Of a DNA stretch of 64,000 nucleotides, positions 41,040-49,647 are shown piece by piece. Position numbers and translations under genes: made by a program. Source of the DNA: JBCDCY01 sp039180875 (GTDB taxonomy: Bacteria > Pseudomonadota > Alphaproteobacteria > Rhodobacterales > Rhodobacteraceae); NCBI GenBank assembly GCA_039180875.1, contig JBCDCY010000001.1:558001-622000 (forward strand), read 5' to 3'. Every line of letters starts with the position of its first letter. The first letter of the stretch is position 1. The notes below the pieces were generated by a model, which saw only the letters and a program-made list of their open reading frames with translations, was not told the DNA's origin and did no database searches.

Positions 41040-41837
41040 TCAATCGCCGCTGCGGAAGGCGGCGCAGGGATCCTCGCGCTCGGCCGCCGCAGTGACGCGC
41101 CAATCGTCGAATGGAGGCGTGTCTTCCGGCGGGATTTCGAGGTGGGCCCGGGCGAAGACGGCGAGGTCGGGCGCCGCTTGGGCCAGCGCAGCCGGCACGC
41201 CCCAGTCGGTCCGCGCATGGCCGTTGCCGGTGATGAGCACCACCGGGCCGCCGGTCGCCTCAAGCGCCGTCAACACCGCCTGGGCAAAGCGGGCGTCGCG
41301 GTAGCGCTGGGCGGCGACGAGCCCGCCGAGCATCTCCGGCGGCATGGCGTTGCAATGGGCGTCGTCCTGCAAGGTTTCCCGCGCCGCCTGCTCCTCCGCC
41401 GCCAGGGGCTGGTCGAGGCCGAAGCGGGCGGCGTCCGCGCCGAATACGTGGGCGGCCCCCTCGGAAAAAGCGCGGCGCACATCCTCTCGCGGGGCACCGG
41501 CACCCCAGATGCGGGCCTGTGGCGCGGCCTCGAAAATCGGGGCGTAGTCCTCGAACGGCGGCCAGCCGCCCTCCTGCCAGGCGAGCGCCGCCGCCATCTC
41601 GGCCCGCCCGGCGCCCCGGCGATGCAGCGCGTCCGCCTCGGCCGACAGGGCCGCAGGGATCATCTCGAAGACCAAGGCAGCCGGCTGCAGCGCGGCCACC
41701 GCCTCTGCCTGCAAGCGGTGATGCTCCGGGTTGTCATGAACCTCGCCCAGGATCACCACGTCGGCGTCCTGCATGGCGTTGGCTACGACGGCAGAGGCAG
41801 GCGCGCACGCGAAGAGGAGAAGAACCAACCAGCGCAT
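41040..41837 (-). CDS. ChaN family iron-binding/heme-related exported protein
   Basis: Exported protein of 265 residues with an N-terminal signal segment (MRWLVLLLFACAPASA). The ChaN-type domain follows: the GEVHDNPEHHRLQAEAV motif near the start, LVFEMIPAAL, and the C-terminal LITGNGHARTDWGVP. ChaN of Campylobacter is a heme- and iron-binding lipoprotein; here the lipobox is not a clear LxxC, so the protein may be periplasmic. The ATG at 41837 is placed at the signal peptide. It sits between porin and coaBC on the same strand. Confidence 0.8.
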   Translation of the reverse strand: MRWLVLLLFACAPASAVVANAMQDADVVILGEVHDNPEHHRLQAEAVAALQPAALVFEMIPAALSAEADALHRRGAGRAEMAAALAWQEGGWPPFEDYAPIFEAAPQARIWGAGAPREDVRRAFSEGAAHVFGADAARFGLDQPLAAEEQAARETLQDDAHCNAMPPEMLGGLVAAQRYRDARFAQAVLTALEATGGPVVLITGNGHARTDWGVPAALAQAAPDLAVFARAHLEIPPEDTPPFDDWRVTAAAEREDPCAAFRSGD

Positions 41838-41912
41838 GGCAGGCGAGCCTAACGCACAATGCCGCGGGTACGAATGGCCCTTCGACCGTGCGCAGTGTCG
41901 CAGCGCCGGCAA

Positions 41913-42905
41913 TCAGAACTGCAGGTCGATATAGGCACCGACGATGTTGTCGAAAGAATCGATCCCGGGATCTTCGATGTTATTGCCTTCGTAGCCAAAG
42001 ACCGCAGTAACTCCCGGGGCGAGTGCATACGAGACCCAGGCCGCGTAGGTCTGGTTGCCTGTGCCGGTCGAGAGTTCTCGCGTCGTGCCACCGGCTACGG
42101 TCCAGGGGCCGAACTCGTACTGCAGGCCGCCGGTGATGATCGCATCCTCACCGTCGGAGCCGTTGTCGTCGTAATGGACGGCGAGCCCGAGCTCGCCCGG
42201 CCCGACATCGGCGACGTAGAACTCACCCCCGATGGTCCAAGTCGAGAACGGATCGCCCTCAACCGTCACGTAGCCGCCGCCGATGCGCATCGCAACCGGC
42301 CCGAACTCTCCCCGGTAGCTAGCACCGACAGAGATAATGTCGTCGGGGCCGGCGGCCTCCGTCACCCGGCCAGCGTCGCCTCCGCCGTCGGTGCCATCGA
42401 TGCCGTAGCTGACCGCTGCCTGGAAACCGCGGATCCGCGGCGTCGTGTAGCGAACCGAAATGTCATCGCCTTCGGTTGATGGCTCGAAATCCGAAATGTC
42501 CGAGTTGAAGTAGCCGATGATTTTCTCGGGCGGGCCGAACCAACCTTCGCGATGCTTGTCGGCCGCCGTGTCGTCGCCGCCGATCAAAACCTCGCCGAAG
42601 TCCGAGCGAAGACGGACCCAGTTCTCGTCGATCTGATCCGTAGCCGTAAAGCCCTCAAGCTCCACCCGACCTTCGATCTGAAGGCCGTTGTCGAGCTGCC
42701 CCTTCGCCTTGAAGAAGAATTCTCCATCGCGCAGGAACTCAGGGCCGGATTCGCCACCATTCGCCCCGTCGTTGTAGAGGGCGCCAAAGGCGATCTTGCC
42801 CCCAAGCGATGCTTCAAGCTGGTTGGCTGCAACAGAACCTGCGCTGATGAAAACTGCGCAGGCTACTGAGGTGGCGGTCAACAGCGCCGTTCGCTCGCGT
42901 CCCAT
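41913..42905 (-). CDS. Outer-membrane porin
   Basis: A 330-residue porin with signal peptide (MGRERTALLTATSVACAVFISAGSVAA, cleavage about residue 27) and a mature chain beginning NQLEASLGGKIAFGALYND. The rest is an alternation of short amphipathic beta strands with Gly, Tyr and Asp/Asn loops, the terminal strand ending in aromatic Phe (AYIDLQF), the outer-membrane sorting signal. GAGG lies seven bases upstream of the ATG at 42905. It resembles the general diffusion porins of alphaproteobacteria. Confidence 0.87.
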   Translation of the reverse strand: MGRERTALLTATSVACAVFISAGSVAANQLEASLGGKIAFGALYNDGANGGESGPEFLRDGEFFFKAKGQLDNGLQIEGRVELEGFTATDQIDENWVRLRSDFGEVLIGGDDTAADKHREGWFGPPEKIIGYFNSDISDFEPSTEGDDISVRYTTPRIRGFQAAVSYGIDGTDGGGDAGRVTEAAGPDDIISVGASYRGEFGPVAMRIGGGYVTVEGDPFSTWTIGGEFYVADVGPGELGLAVHYDDNGSDGEDAIITGGLQYEFGPWTVAGGTTRELSTGTGNQTYAAWVSYALAPGVTAVFGYEGNNIEDPGIDSFDNIVGAYIDLQF

Positions 42906-43059
42906 AGTGTACCTCGCTTCGCACACACATCTGTGGGCGCTTCGTCCATGCGAAGACGCTAGGGAGCGAGTATGACAGTCCTATCTCAGGCACACGACGA
43001 AATGGTGAGCGGCTGGTGTGATCACCCGCCGCTCATACCACTGGGCGGAATTGTGATAG

Positions 43060-43938
43060 CTACGCGCAGACCAGCGCGACGGCCGCCGCGTTGTTGCTTC
43101 CCTCCAAGCGCCGGCGGAGCTTCTTCAGAGCCTGTGCCTCGAGCTGGCGCACACGCTCTTTCGAGAGGCCAAGCTCGTTGCCCAGGCTTTCGAGGGTGCG
43201 GACATCGTCGCGCATCTTGCGCTCGACCACGATCATCCGCTCCCGCTCGGTCAATGCCTGCATGGCGTCGGCGAGCCAGACCCGGACGCGGCCGATGTCC
43301 ATGTCGTGGGAGACCGTCTCCTCCGCCTGGGGCGCGTCGTCCTCAAGCGCCTCGACCCATTCGCGGCCTTCATCGCCGGCCTGCTGGGCGTTCAGCGAGA
43401 AATCGGAGCCGGCCAGACGCGCCTCCATCATCTCCACATCGCGGAGCGGCACGCCAACTTCGTCGGCAATCATCTTGCGGAGGGCGTGGCCATCGATATG
43501 CGTGCCAGGCTCCAACTCACGCTCGAGCTTGGCGCGCACGCGCCGCATGTTGAAGAAGAGCGCCTTTTGGGAAGAGGTCGAGCCGGTGCGCACCATCGAC
43601 CAGTTGCGCATCACATAGTCCTGGATCGACGCCTTGATCCACCAGACTGCGTAGGTCGAGAAGCGCACGCCGCGATCGGGATCGAACTTCGAGGCGGCCT
43701 TCATGAGACCGACGCCAGCCTCCTGAATCAGATCCGACATCGGCGCACCGTAACGGCGATATTTGGCTGCCATCGAGACGGCGAGGCGCATATAGGCATT
43801 GACGAGGCGGTGGAGCGCGGCCTCGTCCCCGTCATTGCGCCAACGGCGGGCGAGATCGAGTTCCGTCTCCGCGTCGAGCATCTCCGCGACCATGGCGCGG
43901 TTGGCGACGCTCCGGCTCCCAGCTTCGTCGAAGGCCAT
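43060..43938 (-). CDS. rpoH: RNA polymerase heat-shock sigma factor RpoH
   Basis: Sigma-32-type factor of 292 residues. Region 2 contains YMRLAVSMAAKYRRYGAPMSDLIQEAGVGLMKA and RFSTYAVWWIKASIQDYVMRNWS in pieces; the RpoH box that distinguishes sigma-32 is QKALFFNMRRVRAKL. Region 4 is TLESLGNELGLSKERVRQLEAQALKKL. Many alphaproteobacteria have two RpoH paralogues and this could be either. The second of two adjacent ATGs was chosen because AGGAG then sits six bases upstream. hrcA and grpE are also in the window. Confidence 0.93.
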   Translation of the reverse strand: MAFDEAGSRSVANRAMVAEMLDAETELDLARRWRNDGDEAALHRLVNAYMRLAVSMAAKYRRYGAPMSDLIQEAGVGLMKAASKFDPDRGVRFSTYAVWWIKASIQDYVMRNWSMVRTGSTSSQKALFFNMRRVRAKLERELEPGTHIDGHALRKMIADEVGVPLRDVEMMEARLAGSDFSLNAQQAGDEGREWVEALEDDAPQAEETVSHDMDIGRVRVWLADAMQALTERERMIVVERKMRDDVRTLESLGNELGLSKERVRQLEAQALKKLRRRLEGSNNAAAVALVCA

Positions 43939-44024
43939 CATCCTCTCCTTGTCGTCAAGGTGGTCTTCTTATTGTTTTCGTCAGGTGATACGGCCCGACT
44001 GCGAAATCGGATCACGGGCCTAAG

Positions 44025-44579
44025 GTGGCGATACGTAAACAATCCGTTCTGCCTACGTTGACATTGGTTCTCGGCGGTGCACGGTCCGGGAAATCGGCTC
44101 TGGCCGAGCGCCTGGCGGAGGGCAGCGGCCTGCGCCCGCTCTACGTCGCCACGGCCGAGGCCGGGGACGGTGAGATGGCCGCCCGCATTGCCCTTCACCG
44201 GGCCCGGCGAGGAGAGCGTTGGCAGACGGTGGAGGCGCCCTTGGACCTGGCGAAGGCCCTCAACGAGGTGGATCGGGGTCAGGTCGTGCTGATCGATTGC
44301 CTGACGCTCTGGCTCTCCAACCTCATGCATGCCGGCGATCCGGTGGAGCCGGCCGTCGATGATCTGCTGGCGGCGGCGGCGGAGCCGTCGCGCCCGGTCG
44401 TCTGCGTGTCCAACGAGGTGGGCCTCGGCATCGTGCCGGAGAACGCCCTCGCCCGCCGCTTTCGCGATGCCCAAGGGGCGCTGAACCAGCGGGTGGCGGC
44501 GGCGGCGGGGCTGGTGGTGTTCGTCGCCGCCGGTCTGCCGCTGGTGCTGAAGGGCACGCTGCCGGGGGATCCGGCATGA
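44025..44579 (+). CDS. cobU: Adenosylcobinamide kinase / adenosylcobinamide-phosphate guanylyltransferase
   Basis: Bifunctional enzyme of the nucleotide-loop pathway of cobalamin synthesis (CobU/CobP). The 184 residues carry the P-loop GGARSGKSALAERLA, the segment YVATAEAGDGEMAARIALHRARRG, DCLTLWLSNLM and NEVGLGIVPENALARRFRDAQGALNQ. It starts at GTG and overlaps the phosphatase gene by four bases. No other corrin genes are in the window, so this may be a split part of the cobalamin set. Confidence 0.93.
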   Translation: MAIRKQSVLPTLTLVLGGARSGKSALAERLAEGSGLRPLYVATAEAGDGEMAARIALHRARRGERWQTVEAPLDLAKALNEVDRGQVVLIDCLTLWLSNLMHAGDPVEPAVDDLLAAAAEPSRPVVCVSNEVGLGIVPENALARRFRDAQGALNQRVAAAAGLVVFVAAGLPLVLKGTLPGDPA

Positions 44580-45154
44580 CCCGCTGGCATTTCGTCCGCC
44601 ACGGGCCCACCCATGCCCGGGGGGCGATCGGCTGGACCGATCTGCCGGCGGATCTCTCCGACACCGCTGCGGTCGGGCGCCTGGCCGCCTCCTTGCCGGC
44701 GGACGGCGTCGTCGTCTCCTCCGACCTCAGCAGGGCTGTCAGCACTGCCGATGCGATCACCGGCCCCCGGCAACGCCTGGCCCATGATGCGCAATTGCGC
44801 GAGATCCACTTCGGCGCGTGGGAGGGGCTGAGCTTTGACGAGATCGGCACCCAGGACGGCGATCTGCTGGAGCGCTACTGGCGCACGCCCGGTCCGGTGG
44901 CGCCGCCCGGCGGAGAGAGCTGGGATGCGCTCACCGCCCGGGTCGCGGCGGTCGTCGATGCGCTGAACGGACAGCACGAGGACGTCATCGCCGTCGCCCA
45001 TTTCGGCGTGATCCTCGCCGCCCTCGGCCGGGCCGCCGGGCTCGACCCAACCAGCGTCATGCGCTTTCAGGTGGAGCCTTTGTCGCTCACCCGCCTGACC
45101 TGGCTCGGGGCACGGCAGGGCTGGCGGGTGGAGGCGGTGAACCGGCTGCCCTGA
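44576..45154 (+). CDS. Histidine phosphatase family protein (CobC-like)
   Basis: A 192-residue phosphoglycerate-mutase-fold phosphatase. The catalytic histidine motif is FVRHGPTHARG (about 5-15), with the second histidine in AVAHFGVI and the basic residue stretch SSDLSRAVSTADAI. CobC removes phosphate from adenosylcobalamin-phosphate or alpha-ribazole phosphate, and co-translation with cobU supports that role by context. Sequence alone would allow other small phosphate esters. Confidence 0.82.
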   Translation: MTRWHFVRHGPTHARGAIGWTDLPADLSDTAAVGRLAASLPADGVVVSSDLSRAVSTADAITGPRQRLAHDAQLREIHFGAWEGLSFDEIGTQDGDLLERYWRTPGPVAPPGGESWDALTARVAAVVDALNGQHEDVIAVAHFGVILAALGRAAGLDPTSVMRFQVEPLSLTRLTWLGARQGWRVEAVNRLP

Positions 45155-45205
45155 GGCGCAGCGGCCTTTCGGCAAGAGCGGTGCGCAGGTCCTGCGTCGG
45201 TGCAC

Positions 45206-45271
45206 GGATATTTTCACCAGCAAGAAAGCCATAGGCCCTTTCTTGCTGGACCAAATATCCCCGCCGGAGGC
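45206..45271 (+). repeat. Dispersed palindromic element, copy B
   Basis: A 66-bp element: GGATATTT (45206-45213), a perfect 12-bp stem CCAGCAAGAAAG / CTTTCTTGCTGG (45217-45228 with 45238-45249), AAATATCC (45253-45260), then the tail CCGCCGGAGGC (45261-45271). Same length, box spacing and ends as copy A but a different stem. It sits in the convergent gap between the histidine phosphatase and truA. Confidence 0.8.
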
Positions 45272-45303
45272 ATCGGAGCTGCAGCGGGCGCCATCCATCC
45301 CGC

Positions 45304-46062
45304 CTAGGTCCGAAACGGATCCTCGGGATAGAGGACGCCGCTCAGAAACAGGCCGTCCGGAGGTGCGACCGGGCCGCAGGCGGCGCGGTCCCGGGCGGCG
45401 AGCGCCTCGGCCACGCGGTCGGGCGGCCAGGCTCCGGCGCCCACCCGCTCCAACGTGCCGACCAGGCTCCGCACCTGGTTGTGCAGGAAGGAGCGGGCGC
45501 GGGCCCGAACCTCCACGATCTCCCCGTCGCGCCGCACGCAGAGGGCATCGAGGGTCTTGACCGGCGACGCCGCCTGGCACTGGCTCGAGCGAAAAGTCGT
45601 GAAGTCGTGCCGGCCGACGAGATGCCCCGCCGCCGCCTCCATCGCTGCCACATCGAGCGGGCGGCGAAGGTGCCAGACCTGTCCCCGGTCAAGCGCCGGC
45701 GGGGCGCGGCGGTTGAGGATGCGGTAGAGGTAGCGCCGTTCGATCGCTGAGAACCTTGCATGCCAGTCCGCCGCCACCGGCGCGGCCGCCCGGACCGCCA
45801 CTGGGGCGCGGCGGAGGTGATGGTTCAGAGCCTCGACCAGCCGAAACGGGTCCCACGCCCGGCTGAGATCGACATGGGCCACCTGGCCGAGGGCGTGCAC
45901 CCCGGCATCGGTGCGCCCTGCGCCGGCGATCCGACCGACCTCGGGTTCTAGCCGCGCCAGGGCCGCCTCGATCGTCGCCTGGACCGAGGGTTGGTCGGCC
46001 TGGGCCTGCCAGCCCGCGAAGGGGCCGCCGTCATACTCGATGAGGAGGGCAAAGCGCGGCAT
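45304..46062 (-). CDS. truA: tRNA pseudouridine(38-40) synthase TruA
   Basis: Converts uridine to pseudouridine at positions 38-40 of tRNA anticodon arms. The 252 residues include the catalytic aspartate in AGRTDAGVHALGQVAH (about residue 52), LVEALNHHLRRAPVAV, RRYLYRI and HDFTTFR, and the C-terminal FLHNQVRSLVGTLERVG. The length is normal. It converges with the histidine phosphatase gene over copy B of the repeat and diverges from ycjX. Confidence 0.97.
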   Translation of the reverse strand: MPRFALLIEYDGGPFAGWQAQADQPSVQATIEAALARLEPEVGRIAGAGRTDAGVHALGQVAHVDLSRAWDPFRLVEALNHHLRRAPVAVRAAAPVAADWHARFSAIERRYLYRILNRRAPPALDRGQVWHLRRPLDVAAMEAAAGHLVGRHDFTTFRSSQCQAASPVKTLDALCVRRDGEIVEVRARARSFLHNQVRSLVGTLERVGAGAWPPDRVAEALAARDRAACGPVAPPDGLFLSGVLYPEDPFRT

Positions 46063-46168
46063 CGTCCCGCCCTACTGCCGGCCCGTCCCCTTGCCAATCC
46101 CCAAGCCGGCGCCGGCGGGCCATTCCGCTCCACGGCCGCCTTCGCTATATCGGGGCGTCGGGATCGGA

Positions 46169-47599
46169 GTGCGCATCTTGCTGGGACGACTGGCCGACGG
46201 GATCACCCGGGCGCTCGAGGATGCGCGGGCCGAGGCCGACAGCCTGCTTTTCGAGCCGGTTGTGCGGCTCGGCGTCACCGGCCTGTCGCGGGCCGGCAAG
46301 ACGATCTTCATCACCTCCCTCGTCGCCAATCTGCTCGACCGGGGGCGGATGCCGCAGCTGCGCGCCGTGCGAGACGGCCGGCTAACCGCCGCCTTCCTGC
46401 AGCCCCAGCCCGATTTCGCGGTGCCGCGCTTCGACTATGAGACCCATCGCGCGGCGCTCTCGGGGCCGGAGCCGCAATGGCCCGCCTCCACCCGGCAGGT
46501 GAGCCAGCTTCGCCTCTCCCTCCGCGTGCGGCCGGCGGGTTGGCTGACGGGCCTGGCGGGGGAGCGCACGGTGCATATCGACATCGTCGACTATCCCGGG
46601 GAGTGGCTGTTGGATCTGCCGCTCCTGTCGCTCGACTACGCCGCCTGGTCGGAGCGGATGCTGAGCGCTGCCCGCACGCCCGGGCGCGCGGCACTTGCGG
46701 CGGACTGGCTGGCGGGGCTCGGCGACCTCGATGCAGCCGCGCCGTTCGAGGAGGAGACGGCGCAGTCGGTCGCGTCCGCCTATCGCGACTATCTCGAAGC
46801 GCTTCGCCAGGCGGGCTTTTCCGGCGCCTCGCCCGGCCGCTTCCTGATGCCGGGGGACCTCGCCGGCTCTCCCGCCATCACCTTCGCACCGCTCGATCCC
46901 CCGGGGCGGAGCCGGCGCGGCTCGCTCTATGCCCAGTTCGAGCGGCGGTTCGAGGCCTATAAGCGTTCCGTCATCCGGCCGTTCTTTCGCGACCATTTCG
47001 CCCGGATCGACCGCCAGATCGTGCTGGTCGACGCCCTCGGCGCGCTGCATGCCGGGCCCCAGGCGGTGGCCGATCTGCGGGAGGTGCTGGTGGAGATCCT
47101 CGGCGCCTTCCGCCCGGGGCCGAACAGCTGGCTGTCGACGATTCTCGGCAAGCGCGTCGAACGCATCCTGTTCGCCGCCACCAAGGCCGACCACATCCAC
47201 CACGGCCAGCACTCAGCCCTCACCGCCGTGATGGCGGCTCTAGTGGCCGATGCGCGCCGGCGGGCCGACTTCCGGGGTGCCGCGACCGAGGCAATGGCCA
47301 TCGCCTCGGTCCGCGCGACGGTGGAGGCGGAGTTGCGGCGTGAGGGACAGGCGCTCGACGTAGTGCGGGGGCGGCTTCTGGAGAGCGGGGAGGAGGCGGC
47401 GATGCATCCCGGCGACCTGCCGAAGGATCCCGGATCCCTGGTCGCTGCGGCCGAGGCGGGGGCCGAGCGCTGGCTCGACGGCGACTATTCGGTGATGCGC
47501 TTCGCGCCCCCGGTGCTCTCGCTGCAGCCCGGCGACGGGCCGCCCCATATCCGGCTCGACCGAGCGGCCGAATTCCTGATCGGGGATCGGCTGGCATGA
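46169..47599 (+). CDS. ycjX: YcjX-like GTPase-fold protein
   Basis: DUF463/YcjX family protein of 476 residues with a P-loop NTPase core: Walker A VTGLSRAGKTIFITSLV (about 38-53), the switch region DIVDYPGEWLLDLPLL and a G4-like element FAATKADHIHH. YcjX is part of the E. coli ycjXF heat-shock locus; the molecular function is unknown. The GTG at 46169 is tentative, with weak Shine-Dalgarno support. Downstream, a GNAT gene and then ycjF follow with overlapping or near-overlapping ends. Confidence 0.88.
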   Translation: MRILLGRLADGITRALEDARAEADSLLFEPVVRLGVTGLSRAGKTIFITSLVANLLDRGRMPQLRAVRDGRLTAAFLQPQPDFAVPRFDYETHRAALSGPEPQWPASTRQVSQLRLSLRVRPAGWLTGLAGERTVHIDIVDYPGEWLLDLPLLSLDYAAWSERMLSAARTPGRAALAADWLAGLGDLDAAAPFEEETAQSVASAYRDYLEALRQAGFSGASPGRFLMPGDLAGSPAITFAPLDPPGRSRRGSLYAQFERRFEAYKRSVIRPFFRDHFARIDRQIVLVDALGALHAGPQAVADLREVLVEILGAFRPGPNSWLSTILGKRVERILFAATKADHIHHGQHSALTAVMAALVADARRRADFRGAATEAMAIASVRATVEAELRREGQALDVVRGRLLESGEEAAMHPGDLPKDPGSLVAAAEAGAERWLDGDYSVMRFAPPVLSLQPGDGPPHIRLDRAAEFLIGDRLA

Positions 47600-48057
47600 G
47601 CATCACGTCCGTCCGCCCCGCCATGTCCGCCGATGCCGCCCCCGCCGCGGCGATCCTGCGCGCCTGGATCGAGGAGACCGACTGGCTTCCCGACATCCAT
47701 CCGCCGGACAGCGCCGAGCCCTTCATCGCTGCGAAAATTGCCCAGGGCGGCGTGCTGGTCGCCGAAGCAGCGGGCAGCGTCGCCGGTTTCCTAGCGCGAG
47801 AAGGGGCGGAGATCAGCTGCCTCTACGTCGCTGGCCGGGCGCGGGATGGCGGCCTCGGCGCCCTGCTTCTCGACGCGGCGAAGGCGGCCCGGCCGGGTGG
47901 CCTGTGGCTCTGGACCTTCGTGGCGAATGCAGGCGCCCGGCGCTTCTACGATCGCCACGGCTTTCGCGACATCGGCGGCACGTCGGGCGAGAATGAGGAG
48001 GGGTTGCCAGACCGCCGCCTGCACTGGCCCGGCGCCTCCGCCGGCCGGGAGGACTGA
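47596..48057 (+). CDS. GNAT family N-acetyltransferase
   Basis: A small stand-alone acetyltransferase of 153 residues. The acetyl-CoA binding region is LYVAGRARDGGLGALLLDAAKAA and the closing segment RFYDRHGFRDIGGTSGENEEGLPDRR is characteristic of the family. The substrate is unknown. It sits between ycjX and ycjF: its start overlaps ycjX by four bases and its stop is five bases before ycjF, so it may be translated with them. This insertion is worth noting because ycjX and ycjF are usually adjacent. Confidence 0.85.
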   Translation: MSITSVRPAMSADAAPAAAILRAWIEETDWLPDIHPPDSAEPFIAAKIAQGGVLVAEAAGSVAGFLAREGAEISCLYVAGRARDGGLGALLLDAAKAARPGGLWLWTFVANAGARRFYDRHGFRDIGGTSGENEEGLPDRRLHWPGASAGRED

Positions 48058-48062
48058 GCGCC

Positions 48063-49106
48063 ATGGCCGAGCCCAAGGGCCGCCGCGGCCCCGTCTTGAT
48101 CCGGGCGGGCGATCTGGCGCCGGAGGTGGAGACCCCGGCGACCGCGCCCCCGGTGCCCGACGACGATCCGGGCATCGCGCCCGAGGGCCGCGCCATGGTC
48201 CAGGCCACCCGCCTCGCCGCCCGCCGGCCGAGCCTGATCGGCCGCCTGTTCTGGGGCGCGCTGGTGGCCCTCCTGTCGCTCGCCATCGGCCTCGCGGTGG
48301 TGGACTTCGTCACCGGCCTGTTGGAGCGCAACCTCTGGCTCGGCCGGGCGGCGCTGCTCTTGGCCGGGGTGCTGGTCCTGGCGCTGGTGCTCGCAGCGCT
48401 CCGGGAGATTGCGGCGCTCGCCCGCTTTGCCACCATCGACGGCCTGCGCGCCCGGGCCGACCACGCCCAGGCCGACGGCGATCTCAAGGCCGCGCGCGCC
48501 CTGCTCGATCGGCTCGAGGCGCTTTACGGCAGCCGGCCGGAGCTTGCCTGGGGCTGGCGGGTGATGGCGGAGCGCAAGGATGACGTGCTGGATGCCGACG
48601 CCCTCCTCGCCCTGACGGAGCGGGAGATCCTCGGCCCCCTCGACACCCTGGCCCAGGGCGAGATCCAGCTTGCCGCCCGCCAGGTCGCCACCGCCACGGC
48701 GTTGGTGCCGCTCGCCCTGGTCGATGTCACCGTTGCCTTGGCCGCCAATGTCCGGATGATCCGCCGGGTGGCGGAGGTCTATGGCGGCCGGGCCGGGGTG
48801 GTCGGCGCCTGGCGCCTGTTGCGAACTGTGGCCACCCATCTGATCGCCACCGGTGCCGTGGCCGTGGGCGACGACATGCTGGGCTCCGTCGCCGGCGGCG
48901 GCGTGCTGTCGCGGTTTTCCCGCCGGTTCGGTGAGGGGGTGGTGAACGGCGCCCTGACCGCCCGGGTCGGGCTCGCGGCGATGGAGGTCTGCCGGCCTAT
49001 GGCCTTTCAGTACGTCGCGCGCCCCTCCGTCGCCGGGTTGCTGCGCGATGCCCTATCGGGGGTATTTCGGCGGGGATCGGCGGAGGCGGAGGATCCCCCG
49101 AAATGA
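48063..49106 (+). CDS. ycjF: YcjF family (TIGR01620) membrane protein
   Basis: A 347-residue inner-membrane protein of the YcjF/TIGR01620 family. A hydrophilic N-terminus is followed by two closely spaced helices (LFWGALVALLSLAIGLAVVDFV and LLLAGVLVLALVLAAL, about 60-112), then a cytoplasmic region and a C-terminal DUF697 domain (about 200-340) with the conserved LAANVRMIRRVAEVYGGRAG. Function unknown. It pairs with ycjX here, separated by the small GNAT gene. A perfect inverted-repeat terminator follows. Confidence 0.87.
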   Translation: MAEPKGRRGPVLIRAGDLAPEVETPATAPPVPDDDPGIAPEGRAMVQATRLAARRPSLIGRLFWGALVALLSLAIGLAVVDFVTGLLERNLWLGRAALLLAGVLVLALVLAALREIAALARFATIDGLRARADHAQADGDLKAARALLDRLEALYGSRPELAWGWRVMAERKDDVLDADALLALTEREILGPLDTLAQGEIQLAARQVATATALVPLALVDVTVALAANVRMIRRVAEVYGGRAGVVGAWRLLRTVATHLIATGAVAVGDDMLGSVAGGGVLSRFSRRFGEGVVNGALTARVGLAAMEVCRPMAFQYVARPSVAGLLRDALSGVFRRGSAEAEDPPK

Positions 49107-49108
49107 AA

Positions 49109-49130
49109 CATGCCCGCCTGGGCGGGCATG
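49109..49130. terminator. Bidirectional terminator hairpin
   Basis: CATGCCCGCC and GGCGGGCATG form a perfect 10-bp inverted repeat with a two-base centre, two bases after the ycjF stop and 40 bases before the stop of the opposing gene. The strong GC stem and convergent position suit a terminator for both genes. Confidence 0.7.
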
Positions 49131-49170
49131 ACTGTCGGTGTCTTGGCGGTGTCGGGCCGCAGCCCCGGGC

Positions 49171-49647
49171 TCAGTAGTGGAAGAAGAAGCCCTTGCGGAA
49201 GCCGCCGTGGTTGATGCGCCGCCCGCGGAAGCCCCGGCTGCGGAACCCACCCCGGCGAAAGCCCCGCCGGAAGCCACCGCGGCTGCGGAAGCCGCCCCGG
49301 CGGAAGCCGCGGCTGCGGAACCCACGATGGCGGAAGCCCCGGCTGCCCGGCGAGAACAGGATCCGGCCCTCGGTGGCGGAGAACACGATCGGTCCGCCGC
49401 CCTCTCCGTCGTCGGTCAGGCGGCGCCCGAAGGAGATGCCGCTCGGCGCCCGGCTGCGGCGAATGTCGATGGGCTCGCGATCGGCCAGATGCGTGCGCCG
49501 CTCTTCGACGAACACGTCGCCCTGGATCGCGCCGTTCAGAAACTGTGCCGCACCGCGGCTGAATGTGTCGGTCTGTGCCCCAGCCGTGCCTGCGCTGACT
49601 GAGAGGAGCGTACCGACGGCCAGCGTCGCAAGAACTTGCTTGAACAT
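49171..49647 (-). CDS. Secreted protein with Gly-Phe-Arg repeats
   Basis: I do not recognise the family. A 158-residue protein with a clear signal peptide (MFKQVLATLAVGTLLSVSAGTAGA, cleavage about residue 24), a middle region (25-97) rich in acidic and hydrophobic residues, and a C-terminal third (about 101-150) built from irregular repeats of GFR, RGF and RRGGF. The tail is strongly basic with little else. GAGGAG lies eight bases ahead of the ATG at 49647. The repeats suggest binding to nucleic acid, polyanions or the cell surface, but that is speculation. Its antisense strand shows an Ala/Glu-rich frame that is an artefact. Confidence 0.75.
   Translation of the reverse strand: MFKQVLATLAVGTLLSVSAGTAGAQTDTFSRGAAQFLNGAIQGDVFVEERRTHLADREPIDIRRSRAPSGISFGRRLTDDGEGGGPIVFSATEGRILFSPGSRGFRHRGFRSRGFRRGGFRSRGGFRRGFRRGGFRSRGFRGRRINHGGFRKGFFFHY

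Noticed and set aside
39779..41095. 438-codon plus-strand frame over coaBC
   Set aside because: Antisense to coaBC, low-complexity Gly/Arg/Asp composition, no motif.
49138..49602. Plus-strand frame rich in Ala, Pro and Glu over the GFR-repeat gene
   Set aside because: It is the complement of the GFR codons. The minus-strand frame has a signal peptide and a good ribosome binding site.
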